DNA from: Clostridium yunnanense
Lineage (GTDB): Bacteria > Bacillota > Clostridia > Clostridiales > Clostridiaceae
NCBI RefSeq assembly: GCF_016595795.1
Contig: NZ_JAENHN010000002.1
Coordinates: forward strand, 62,001-126,000
Direction of reading: 5' to 3'
DNA length: 64,000 nucleotides
Position 1 is the first letter of the stretch; the number at the start of each line of letters is the position of its first letter. This document shows, piece after piece, positions 38,062 to 45,511 of this stretch. The notes under the pieces are model-generated. The model saw only the letters and a list, made by a program, of their open reading frames with translations. It was not told the DNA's origin and made no database searches. Position numbers and translations under genes: made by a program.

Positions 38062-38328
38062 TTAAATTCCAACTTTTGATTTGATTAGTGCAACATCATT
38101 TTTTAGTATGCTAGTATCATTTTTTAAAATTTCTACATCTTCTTTAATATCTTTGACTATGTCGTATTTCTGTGCTAATTCTTGTGTTAAAGATATATAT
38201 TTATCTTCTCTTTCAATATATTTGTTTTCTCTTTTTTCATTTGTTTTTAATACATAAAAGAATAGAGCCACAAATAATACACAAAATATCCCATAGCTTT
38301 GTGCAAAGCTTAAAATAGTCTCTTCCAT
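38062..38328 (-). CDS. BhlA/UviB family holin-like protein
   Basis: An 88-aa protein with one N-terminal membrane helix (about residues 10-28, YGIFCVLFVALFFYVL) followed by a charged coiled coil (KRENKYIEREDKYISLTQEL). This is the classic layout of the BhlA/UviB family, annotated as holin or bacteriocin-release proteins. The ATG at 38328 lies 7 nt after GGGGG; an upstream TTG is less likely. It directly precedes the amidase. Confidence 0.85.
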   Translation of the reverse strand: MEETILSFAQSYGIFCVLFVALFFYVLKTNEKRENKYIEREDKYISLTQELAQKYDIVKDIKEDVEILKNDTSILKNDVALIKSKVGI

Positions 38329-38350
38329 CCCCAATCCCCCTTCCTAGATA

Positions 38351-38383
38351 ATAAAAAAGACACCCAAATTAATGAGCGTCTTA
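38351..38383 (-). terminator. Hairpin terminator before the lysis genes
   Basis: AAGACACCC...GCGTCTT stem with TTTTTT on the minus strand; it overlaps the stop codon of the upstream small gene. Confidence 0.7.
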
Positions 38384-38635
38384 AATAAATTCTATATCAT
38401 TTTTCACTTTAAATGGCTGTCTTGTATTAATATCAATTTTATAACTACCTTTTATTAATTCATTTAAGAATTGTTGTTCTTTACTTTCATCTTTTAAAGT
38501 TATATTTGTAATATCATAAATTTGAGCCATTATTTCTGCTTTATCCCCAAACAAAGAAATATCCTGATCTACATTACAAGTGCCACAAGGTGTCGCTATA
38601 GAACCATCCTCTTTAAAATAAGTTATAAATATCAT
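38381..38635 (-). CDS. Small phage protein of unknown function
   Basis: An 84-aa acidic protein without membrane helices (MIFITYFKEDGSIATPCGTC at the start). It lies between Tal and the holin gene, where XkdW/XkdX-type accessory tail proteins are common, but no family motif is certain. RBS AGGAGGGG precedes the ATG. Confidence 0.55.
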   Translation of the reverse strand: MIFITYFKEDGSIATPCGTCNVDQDISLFGDKAEIMAQIYDITNITLKDESKEQQFLNELIKGSYKIDINTRQPFKVKNDIEFI

Positions 38636-38648
38636 TCTACCCCTCCTA

Positions 38649-40694
38649 CTATTTTGAACCTATCACTTGGTATTGTACATTTATCTGCCCATCTGTAAGC
38701 CAAGTATTTGTACCATTGTTGATTACTAAGTGAGTTACCCCACCCTTTAAAACTAGCTGATTATTTTCAATATAATAGCTATTTAAATAAAATTCCCCCA
38801 ACGAATTGTAGGTATTTCTATAAGTTCCTATTACACCAGCTTTAACAGTTTTAAAACTACAATAATTAAATGCATTATCTAGATCTATTCTTATTTCCTG
38901 ATTTGTTGTTAACCAAACATTGCCACTCTGAACTTTGCATACTGGATGATAATAACCATTATTTAATTTTTGACTTATATCCCCGTATAACTTAACATCT
39001 TTATAAAAAGTTATAGGATATTCTAAACCTAATGCGCCCATATCATAATCCACATAAGAATCATAAGTGCCTTGGTTGTTTTTCTTTCCTATAGAAACAC
39101 ATCTACCATTTTCTCCACCAATAACTAGTGCTTTTTTACTAGTGTCACTTGCTTTTACAGCGCTAGTTATTCGACCTACTTCACTAGCATTGTCATCGTC
39201 AAAGTCGTAGACAATTATATTTTGATTAATCATTTCGATAGCTTTTCTTCCATTTAAGTCATAAGTAGTTAATGCTCCACTACCTAAATCAAGCTTAAAA
39301 GTTCCATCAGCACTTGAAATAGTTCCAGCTTTTATTAAACTAGCATCTAATTCACCTGTCTTTATAAATGAAGCATTAATTTCTCCATCCATATTTATTG
39401 CGGTTCCAAATGTTCCATTGTATCCAGTAGAACTATAACCGAATCCGTTTAAATTCCATCTCCATACTTTAGTTGCTGTTGCTATATTATCAGTATCCAT
39501 GATAAGTATTTCACCTTCACGTTTTATGCAATGTCCACCTAATGCTTGTTTAATTTTATCTCCAATAAAGTTAGATTCTGTACTTACTGTAGCAATTCTA
39601 TTATTTAAGATATTCGATACAGTATATTCACTCTTTACATAATCACCTAACTCAAGCTTGGTATACTTTTGTAATACACAATCATATGTATAAGAAATCA
39701 ATCTAGCCTTGATATCTATCCCTAATTTATTACTATGTATTGTAACTATGTCACCTAGATATAATTGTTGTAAGGCTTTTATATCCTTGTATTCACCAGT
39801 TTTACTAAGATCAGCAAATTCAATCGAGAAATTCACACTAGGTCTATCAATATGTTGTTCACTATACAATAAAGCTCCTTGTTTTCTAAGTTCAGCATAA
39901 ACAGCTTCTTTGTTTGAATATTCTGTTATAGTATCATCTCTTGACACTTTTACATTAGGAAAATCAATATGCTTGTAAGAAATCTGTGAATAGTTATTGA
40001 TCAAAGGAGAGTCTACATATTTCTCAGGCAATTCAAGGACATTATCATTTTCATCACGCCCAGTTACCATTAATCTAGTTACTTCGGTACCTTCAGTACT
40101 TTCCTCTATAGTTATAAGATTTTTACCTTCAGTAACCTTGAATCCTCTGTCAGTACCTAATTGCCTATATATTCCTATGCTATCTATTCTTCTGTCTAAC
40201 TCTCCACCCCAAACTTTAAGAAAGCTATTATCATCGTCACCCATTATTGCATCAAGAAAGTTCTTTCTTATATAATAAGCAGTACCTATCTTATCTATGT
40301 CACTCAAAAAGTTAAATCTAACAGGACTTTCAGCATGATCTTTCATCCAAGTCAAAGCACCTAATCCATTTGTGTTCGTTGGTCTTACATCTCTTAAGAA
40401 ATTCCTTGATAATGAATAATAGCCTTCATACAAACATATACACTCAATACTATTTCCATCATTGCTACGTCTACTTTTTTCTATTCTAAATATATTGTAT
40501 CCAACTGGAGTCATAGCTTTTATTATATTGTATTTAACTAAATATCTAGATTTTTTATCTGACAATGGATATGTTAATGTTACTCTAAAATCACCGTTGA
40601 TAACTTCATTTACTTCTGTTTTTATTATATTAGTCAATACTGCAAGTCCATTATTATTAAAATCTGTAGTTGTACTACTATGTACTGTTATCAA
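38649..40694 (-). CDS. Phage tail protein, Tal / minor structural protein
   Basis: A 681-aa tail-tip protein. The N-terminal 350 residues match the Tal/prophage-endopeptidase-tail family (gp27-like hub): TLTYPLSDKKSRYLVKYNII, an ECICLYEGYYSLSRNFL-like segment and LYLGDIVTIHS. A helical NILNNRIATV stretch then leads to collagen-free beta-rich C-terminal sequence typical of phage minor structural proteins. Start is TTG, with AAGGTG 5 nt upstream. It is separated from the other tail genes by a 5-kb cassette and a terminator, which is unusual. Confidence 0.8.
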   Translation of the reverse strand: MITVHSSTTTDFNNNGLAVLTNIIKTEVNEVINGDFRVTLTYPLSDKKSRYLVKYNIIKAMTPVGYNIFRIEKSRRSNDGNSIECICLYEGYYSLSRNFLRDVRPTNTNGLGALTWMKDHAESPVRFNFLSDIDKIGTAYYIRKNFLDAIMGDDDNSFLKVWGGELDRRIDSIGIYRQLGTDRGFKVTEGKNLITIEESTEGTEVTRLMVTGRDENDNVLELPEKYVDSPLINNYSQISYKHIDFPNVKVSRDDTITEYSNKEAVYAELRKQGALLYSEQHIDRPSVNFSIEFADLSKTGEYKDIKALQQLYLGDIVTIHSNKLGIDIKARLISYTYDCVLQKYTKLELGDYVKSEYTVSNILNNRIATVSTESNFIGDKIKQALGGHCIKREGEILIMDTDNIATATKVWRWNLNGFGYSSTGYNGTFGTAINMDGEINASFIKTGELDASLIKAGTISSADGTFKLDLGSGALTTYDLNGRKAIEMINQNIIVYDFDDDNASEVGRITSAVKASDTSKKALVIGGENGRCVSIGKKNNQGTYDSYVDYDMGALGLEYPITFYKDVKLYGDISQKLNNGYYHPVCKVQSGNVWLTTNQEIRIDLDNAFNYCSFKTVKAGVIGTYRNTYNSLGEFYLNSYYIENNQLVLKGGVTHLVINNGTNTWLTDGQINVQYQVIGSK

Positions 40695-40730
40695 TATATC
40701 ACCTTCTTTCTATTTAATTTTAAGCAAACA

Positions 40731-40757
40731 AAAAGAACCTAGATTTCTCTAAGTTCT
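40731..40757 (-). terminator. Terminator between the accessory cassette and Tal
   Basis: AGAACCTAG / CTAAGTTCT stem (one G-U pair) with TTTTTGTTTG on the minus strand, 40 bp upstream of the Tal start codon. Confidence 0.75.
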
Positions 40758-40878
40758 AAACTCATTCACACTCTATCTAATCCCAAATACTCCCATAAAT
40801 AAACATACTCATCCCAAATTACCAATATTTTTACCATTCAGCTCCCAACATTTATATACACCATTCTCCACAATATGT

Positions 40879-40907
40879 TATAATTAGTCTATGGAAATAA
40901 TTCCATA
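40879..40907 (+). promoter_or_regulatory. Possible -10 and operator upstream of the 216-aa gene
   Basis: TATAAT (40879-40884) followed by the inverted repeat TATGGAA-N4-TTCCATA (40890-40907). The repeat would overlap the transcription start, as a repressor operator would. No good -35 hexamer was found. Confidence 0.4.
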
Positions 40908-40938
40908 AAATATAATATGACAGGGGGTTTCTCTTATT

Positions 40939-41589
40939 ATGCCAAATGTAATTCTCCAAGATTTAAACGCTGTAATACATGGCACATCAAGACATGGTCT
41001 AGAATATGATGTTGCTCATGTAAGTATCCTGCTCCAAACAGATTCTCCAATTACTCCTGATCTTCAATGGGCTATTCCTCATATTGAAGACATACCACAA
41101 AAAGCCATCACTTTAATTAAAGATGGAAAAACTGCGATTTATCCTGTACTAAAAAGTAAGGCAAGAGAAAGTATAAACGACTTCTTTGCAAATGTTGACA
41201 GCAATAATGTTGAAGGAACATTAGAAGACATCGAACAAGCTTTACTTTTGGCTTCTATGCGTACAACAACAATTGAACCATTAGAAAACAATGACGGACG
41301 CTACATAGTGTCATACAAGTACAGACTTTATCCTGCTGAACTTAATACATTTGATTTTAAAGTGGTATTGCCTTTTGACGGATTGGGTTTAGCATCTGGA
41401 AACAGATTGCAAGTTACTGTGGTTTCTCCTATGGGTTCAACAATAGATCCAGTTTTCACTGATGCTAAAGACTTCCAAGGACAGTCTGTAGCCAACGAAT
41501 CTATAACCACAATTCCACTCGTAGGCAAACAAGTAACTAGTTTCGAAATTCATCAAGATCCTATATTCACAATAAGATATAGATATTAA
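40939..41589 (+). CDS. Unknown protein on the opposite strand within the tail operon
   Basis: A 216-aa soluble protein. I recognise no family. It begins MPNVILQDLNAVIHGTSRHG, has a helical middle (ALLLASMRTTTIEPL) and a beta-rich C-terminal half ending FTIRYRY. There is no signal peptide or membrane helix. RBS AGGGGG precedes the ATG. It has its own promoter region and terminator and runs against the phage genes, the pattern of a moron gene expressed in the lysogen. Confidence 0.7.
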   Translation: MPNVILQDLNAVIHGTSRHGLEYDVAHVSILLQTDSPITPDLQWAIPHIEDIPQKAITLIKDGKTAIYPVLKSKARESINDFFANVDSNNVEGTLEDIEQALLLASMRTTTIEPLENNDGRYIVSYKYRLYPAELNTFDFKVVLPFDGLGLASGNRLQVTVVSPMGSTIDPVFTDAKDFQGQSVANESITTIPLVGKQVTSFEIHQDPIFTIRYRY

Positions 41590-41595
41590 TGTTTA

Positions 41596-41625
41596 AAGAA
41601 GGGTTAAAATACCCTTCTTATTTTT
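41596..41625. terminator. Terminator of the 216-aa gene
   Basis: AAGAAGGGT / ACCCTTCTT stem followed by TATTTTTC, directly after the stop codon; it overlaps the end of the small convergent gene. Confidence 0.85.
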
Positions 41626-41761
41626 CTTTAACTAACTCCATCAATACACTCATTCCACCAAGTATAAAATTTTTAGAGTTTTCATTAGGTTTATCTTCTC
41701 CTAAGATATCTTGCAATTGCTTAACTAGCTCTAATAATTTACTTTTAATTTTATCATCCAT
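41618..41761 (-). CDS. Small helical protein of unknown function
   Basis: A 47-aa protein, MDDKIKSKLLELVKQLQDIL followed by GEDKPNENSKNFILGGMSVL and MELVKEK. Two amphipathic helices are predicted by eye. A GGTG ribosome-binding site lies 7 nt upstream. It converges on the 216-aa gene, sharing its terminator region. Confidence 0.5.
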   Translation of the reverse strand: MDDKIKSKLLELVKQLQDILGEDKPNENSKNFILGGMSVLMELVKEK

Positions 41762-41842
41762 TCCATTTCACCATCCTTTCAATAAATATATACACTTCAG
41801 CAACCATCATTTGTATTTCTATCTAAATTATTTTTACACAAC

Positions 41843-41873
41843 AAAAAGACCCCGAAATTAATCAGAGTCTTTT
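41843..41873 (-). terminator. Terminator of the metallopeptidase/membrane-protein operon
   Basis: AAAAGAC / GTCTTTT stem with CTTTTTG on the minus strand, 15 bp after the stop codon of the membrane-protein gene. Confidence 0.75.
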
Positions 41874-41887
41874 GGACATGTACTTGG

Positions 41888-42364
41888 TTATTTAGTTTTT
41901 TCCTTATCCTTAAGTAAAGCAAATTCTTTTATAAAATCAAGATATACTTTTCTATCATCTTTAGGGAAAAGACTAGTAACCATTATATTAATAAGAGCCA
42001 CAATCTCTACAAAAGTTCCTGTTACAAACAATCTCAAAGTCCATTCTTCCAACTGAATAATCTTAAATCCTTGAAGTATAATAATTATAGAAATAACTCC
42101 GGTTAATACTCCTAATATAATTAAAATAACTGTGCTAAATCTCTTTTTCAAAGTGCTGTTCAAATCTTCTTCTTTAGGAAATGATCCAGCAATACTATAC
42201 AAAAGTATATCAATTTTATTCTGCATCTCACCATCTTCATTATCTAAACGAATATCTTCATTAGCATCTAGTTCAGAATTAGAATTTTCATCCCATTCTA
42301 ATTGACCTTCGATACTTGTATTTTCTTGAGTTCCACCACTTGGTTTTTTATTCTTTCCACTCAT
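41888..42364 (-). CDS. Two-helix membrane protein paired with an ImmA/IrrE-type peptidase
   Basis: A 158-aa protein. Residues 1-75 are polar and strongly acidic (LEWDENSNSELDANEDIRLD). Two membrane helices follow (about 77-99 STVILIILGVLTGVISIIII and 108-130 LFVTGTFVEIVALINIMV), then a short charged tail. It starts 2 bp after the peptidase stop, so the two are coupled. The layout resembles SLATT-like 2TM effectors of conflict systems, but homology is not shown. One possible arrangement is a membrane effector controlled by the peptidase. Confidence 0.65.
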   Translation of the reverse strand: MSGKNKKPSGGTQENTSIEGQLEWDENSNSELDANEDIRLDNEDGEMQNKIDILLYSIAGSFPKEEDLNSTLKKRFSTVILIILGVLTGVISIIIILQGFKIIQLEEWTLRLFVTGTFVEIVALINIMVTSLFPKDDRKVYLDFIKEFALLKDKEKTK

Positions 42365-42366
42365 AA

Positions 42367-42870
42367 TTAAAACTTACCTAAATTCTTTAATCTAGTATAC
42401 ATTGCAGCATCTGATACAACAAATATACCAGCTAAAACACTAACAATCCCCTCATTACTAAGACCTATCGATTTAGCCTTTTCATATCTTTCATTTACGT
42501 GTTCAGTGTCCATTAAAAGACATCCTGCAAATTCATCTGCTTCTAATTCCATTGGAGCCTTGCTGTTATTTCTTTTTAAGTCTACAAATTGCTTATTTTT
42601 ATCTAAATGTAAATAATAATGAGCTATTTCATGAGCAACAGTAAACCTTTTTCTCACTTTGCTGTCTTCAGCATTTACATATATAGTAATGTCGTTATTT
42701 TTCTTTATAATAGCACCAGAAACTGGTTCACCATTTATGGTCAAATTACTTTTTTCTAAAATTTTTATCCCATTTTCTTGAGCAATTATTAGAGGGTCGA
42801 CAGCAGTTCCAATCAAACCATATTGTTCTCTTATCTCTTTTACTCTATCACAAATTGTTTTATTTTCCAT
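42367..42870 (-). CDS. ImmA/IrrE family metallo-endopeptidase
   Basis: A 167-aa protein. The zinc motif HEIAHYYLH starts at residue 80 (H80, E81, H84), followed by ELEADEFAGCLLM with the third ligand Glu. This is the ImmA/IrrE (M78, DUF955) family, which cleaves regulators in mobile elements and stress responses. There is no fused helix-turn-helix and no repressor gene beside it, unlike ImmR-ImmA. The ATG at 42870 follows GAGGAGGGG; the frame extends further upstream without such a site. Transcription probably starts near 43055. Confidence 0.88.
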   Translation of the reverse strand: MENKTICDRVKEIREQYGLIGTAVDPLIIAQENGIKILEKSNLTINGEPVSGAIIKKNNDITIYVNAEDSKVRKRFTVAHEIAHYYLHLDKNKQFVDLKRNNSKAPMELEADEFAGCLLMDTEHVNERYEKAKSIGLSNEGIVSVLAGIFVVSDAAMYTRLKNLGKF

Positions 42871-43033
42871 TATATCCCCTCCTCTAATTTGATTGAATTC
42901 TTTAAGAAAAATTATCTTCCCCACAATTATCACCTCTTTGTATATATACGTTTGATTCTAACCAGTTTATTACATATAATACAAAAACATAATATTGTTC
43001 CATCTTAGTTAAGAGACAACTTGTCCTAAAGAT

Positions 43034-43091
43034 TAGAACTATTGTTCTACTTGTATATTTATATTTTAACATCATATAACATTTTACTCAA
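43034..43091 (-). promoter_or_regulatory. Promoter and operator of the metallopeptidase operon
   Basis: On the minus strand TTGAGT (43086-43091), a 17-bp spacer, then TAAAAT (43063-43068). The inverted repeat TAGAAC-N4-GTTCTA (43034-43049) lies at the expected start point and may be a repressor site. Confidence 0.6.
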
Positions 43092-43265
43092 TAATTTGTC
43101 GAAAATTTTTTGTTAATTTTATGAATAAATCGATTATTATATGGCTATAATAACTATAAGGGAATTTATACATTTCCATATTACCATATATTGTAAGTAA
43201 ATTAGTAAAATATCGTTCCATAAATATAGACATAAATAGACTAAGTTCTAATTATTTTCGCAAAA

Positions 43266-43328
43266 TAAAAAAGTCGCCAAATTAATAGCGACTCTAATTT
43301 ACTCAATATACATTTTCAATTTAACTCT
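43266..43328 (-). ncRNA. Predicted short RNA of about 60 nt
   Basis: A consensus promoter (43335-43363) is followed about 35 nt downstream of the expected start by a terminator hairpin (AGTCGC / GCGACT, then TTTTTT). No open frame of useful length lies between. The transcript would be about 60 nt with an AU-rich unpaired 5' part. It is predicted from promoter and terminator only. Confidence 0.45.
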
Positions 43329-43334
43329 TGTTTG

Positions 43335-43363
43335 ATTATACTAAATAAACATTCTTTCGTCAA
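43335..43363 (-). promoter_or_regulatory. Consensus sigma-A-type promoter
   Basis: TTGACG (43358-43363), 17-bp spacer, TATAAT (43335-43340) on the minus strand. The 46-bp palindrome ends 12 bp upstream of the -35 box. Confidence 0.7.
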
Positions 43364-43374
43364 TAAGCATCTTA

Positions 43375-43420
43375 TCCACAGTCTGCAATAATAAATATAT
43401 TTATTATTGCAGACTGTGGA
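43375..43420. repeat. 46-bp perfect palindrome
   Basis: The arm TCCACAGTCTGCAATAATAA (plus ATA) at 43375-43397 is followed without spacer by its exact complement at 43398-43420. It could extrude as a cruciform, form a hairpin in RNA, or bind a symmetric protein. It lies between the toxin terminator and the short-RNA promoter. Confidence 0.95.
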
Positions 43421-43438
43421 ACTAGTGACTTTAATAAA

Positions 43439-43467
43439 CTTGTAAATTTTTTATTAATTTTTACAAG
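43439..43467 (-). terminator. Probable terminator of the toxin gene
   Basis: CTTGTAAA / TTTACAAG stem with T-rich flanks, 70 nt past the toxin stop codon. AT-rich, so only moderately strong. Confidence 0.5.
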
Positions 43468-43537
43468 CATTCTTTTTTCTATACTATTCTCTTGTAATTA
43501 TGTAGCAATTGCTTAATTTCAATATGTACAGCTTGTA

Positions 43538-44050
43538 TTATTTATCTGAGTTATCTTCTTCATGAAATTCTGTAGCCGCAACTTCTTGCTGTGTTTCAAC
43601 TTCTTCTTTGTAAATCTCGTTGATTATAGTATCTATATCTACGCAGAAATTATATCTTATCCCAGTTTCGTAATCTTCTAAATATTTCTGAGCTTCGTTA
43701 ACAATTTGTTTTAGATTTTTTTCTATTTTTGTTATATCATTTTTATTTTCATCGTTTTCTGAATAGTATTTCTTTATATATTGCTTACTTATAGGAAACA
43801 TTTTAATGTAATGCAGTCCATGTTTCTTACCTTTTTTAGTAGTCTTTCTTGGTGGCAAAGGAAAGTATTCATCTCTTTTAGCTCCACCATTTATATTAGA
43901 TCTAAACGGGATCGCAAAATCATATTTAATTCCTTTATAAAGCAACTGTATTATAATTAAACATGGTCTCTTTTCATTCTTTTCCAATTCGACACTGTCA
44001 TCAAATTTATCATAAAAACTTTGCATTATTGAACATATTTTAATTCTCAT
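43538..44050 (-). CDS. Type III toxin, ToxN/AbiQ superfamily (TenpN-like) endoribonuclease
   Basis: A 170-aa protein, the usual length for this superfamily. The region KRPCLIIIQLLYKGIKYDFA followed by IPFRSNINGG matches the ToxN/AbiQ core strands; the AIPFRSNI wording is closest to TenpN proteins. GLHYIKMFPISKQYI follows in place of the D/HYxK-MIPV segment, with a helical C-terminus. The context is decisive: a promoter, three RNA repeats and a terminator sit directly upstream. Such toxins cut RNA and are held inactive by the repeat RNA they process; several abort phage infection. RBS AAAGGG precedes the ATG. Active-site residues were not mapped. Confidence 0.85.
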   Translation of the reverse strand: MRIKICSIMQSFYDKFDDSVELEKNEKRPCLIIIQLLYKGIKYDFAIPFRSNINGGAKRDEYFPLPPRKTTKKGKKHGLHYIKMFPISKQYIKKYYSENDENKNDITKIEKNLKQIVNEAQKYLEDYETGIRYNFCVDIDTIINEIYKEEVETQQEVAATEFHEEDNSDK

Positions 44051-44075
44051 TCCATTAATACCCTTTCAATTAAGC

Positions 44076-44305
44076 AAAAAACCCCAACTTGAGTAAATTG
44101 GAGTTTTCTTGTGTAATATTCTAATTTCAATTCCCGTTACACTCGGAGAATAAACTTTGCACATGGATAATATTCTACATTTTTACATCCCCGTTACCCT
44201 CGGAGGATAAACACGCAAGTGAACAATATTCTTACTTTAAACTCTCCGTTGCTCTCGGAAGAAAACTTAAAGGATTTATAAAATCCATATTTAACTATCT
44301 TTATA
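44076..44305 (-). ncRNA. Type III antitoxin RNA with three tandem repeats
   Basis: The transcript should begin near 44305. It contains three repeats of 55-57 nt, each holding a CTCCGAGxGTAACGGG-type core (minus strand; plus-strand cores at 44133, 44190 and 44245) and an AGAATATT box (44115, 44169, 44225). Repeats differ most between these blocks. They end at a terminator (CTCCAATTT / AAGTTGGGG, then TTTTTT) at 44076-44103. Leaky read-through would express the toxin at 44050, as in ToxIN and TenpIN. Confidence 0.85.
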
Positions 44306-44310
44306 CTCAA

Positions 44311-44339
44311 ATATTACTACTAAACGAATCCGTTGTCAA
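44311..44339 (-). promoter_or_regulatory. Promoter of the antitoxin-toxin operon
   Basis: TTGACA (44334-44339), 17-bp spacer, TAATAT (44311-44316) on the minus strand. Bases 44340-44721 hold only AT-rich DNA and the divergent gene's promoter region. Confidence 0.8.
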
Positions 44340-44721
44340 CATATAATATATATAACGTATAGTGATTTTTAAGCGAATGTCTAAAAGAATAACCTTAATG
44401 TCATCGACTTTATTATAGATGTCTATGATTTTATTACATTCTATATCTTTCTTTTTAATTAACAAAATACAAAACTTATACGTTACATATATACAACTTC
44501 AAACAATTTCAAACTCTCCCAATCTCTTTAATGCTCTGCTTTCCTTCAATTTTTAAAGCCTAAATTCTAATAAAATATCTGTTTTATCTTTGGTGATTAT
44601 GTCATAATATTTGAAAACCTTCTTTTTTACTTTAAAAATCAATTTCTCCAATCACACAGATATTTTACAAAGGTATTTCCATATCTTTGTAGAATAATAA
44701 CACATGAAGGGAGGTGAATTA

Positions 44722-45495
44722 GTGAAAAGAGGATTAAATAAAAATCAAGTTACCCGTGAAGCAAGCGATTTTGCAGAAAGTCTAATTGAACAACTTAACT
44801 TTCTCATTGATTTCTGTAGTAAATACGATCATGGTAATTTTAATTACTCAAAACAGTTAGCTAAAACCGTCAGAATTTTAGTCCATGACACTGCCAACAG
44901 TACCAGTCTATTGTCTTTATTAAAATGTAAAAACACAATGAAATTTAATAGCACCGCCTCTTTCCCTAAAAATGCAATTTTCTTTTTAGGCTTAGTTTTT
45001 CCAGTAAGCATACAAAGAATGACTGAAGATGGTTCTCCATATAATGAACATGTATATCTACCCTCATTAAGTTACAATAAAGAAGTGTATACCAAAAGGG
45101 TAGACTTCAATACTTGGTGGAATCAAAATATAATAATCAGTGACACACTTACATTTTCAAGAAAAGACATGATAAAATATATGTCCAATCAAGATGGAGG
45201 CGCTCATGTAGACGAAACTGTTCTTGAAAAGTATTATAAAATATCAAAAGCAACGGCTAGTATGTTTTATACAATTGATAAGCCATTATCTGAAGACCCA
45301 TATCAACAAGGAGAACCTTTTAAATATCTGCATTTTGCAGTTGTAAGACAAATTGCACACGAGTTAATTCTTTCAATAAAAAGAGAATTCAATCTTGATG
45401 TACTTTATAATGGAACAAACAAATATAATTTGAATGGTCTCAATATAAAACCGACTGAATTTATAATAGCCAGAGGAACTCAACTAGAATATTAA
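44722..45495 (+). CDS. Unknown protein with GGAHVD motif
   Basis: A 257-aa soluble protein divergent from the toxin operon. Helical N-terminal part with KTVRILVHDTANSTSLLSLL, a beta-rich middle, WWNQNIIISDTLTFSRKDMI, then MSNQDGGAHVDETVLEKYY. The LVHDT...SLL and NQDGGAHVD motifs match a widespread family of hypothetical proteins that I recall but cannot name. The conserved His and Asp could be catalytic. GTG start at 44722, because GGGAGGTGA lies 7 nt upstream. No membrane helix. Confidence 0.65.
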   Translation: MKRGLNKNQVTREASDFAESLIEQLNFLIDFCSKYDHGNFNYSKQLAKTVRILVHDTANSTSLLSLLKCKNTMKFNSTASFPKNAIFFLGLVFPVSIQRMTEDGSPYNEHVYLPSLSYNKEVYTKRVDFNTWWNQNIIISDTLTFSRKDMIKYMSNQDGGAHVDETVLEKYYKISKATASMFYTIDKPLSEDPYQQGEPFKYLHFAVVRQIAHELILSIKREFNLDVLYNGTNKYNLNGLNIKPTEFIIARGTQLEY

Positions 45496-45511
45496 TATAA
45501 AATATTTTATA

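Noticed and set aside
44111-44266. Regularly spaced repeats suggestive of a small CRISPR array
   Set aside because: Only three imperfect units, conserved blocks split in two, a promoter and terminator around them, and a ToxN-like gene directly downstream; no cas genes. A type III antitoxin RNA explains them better.
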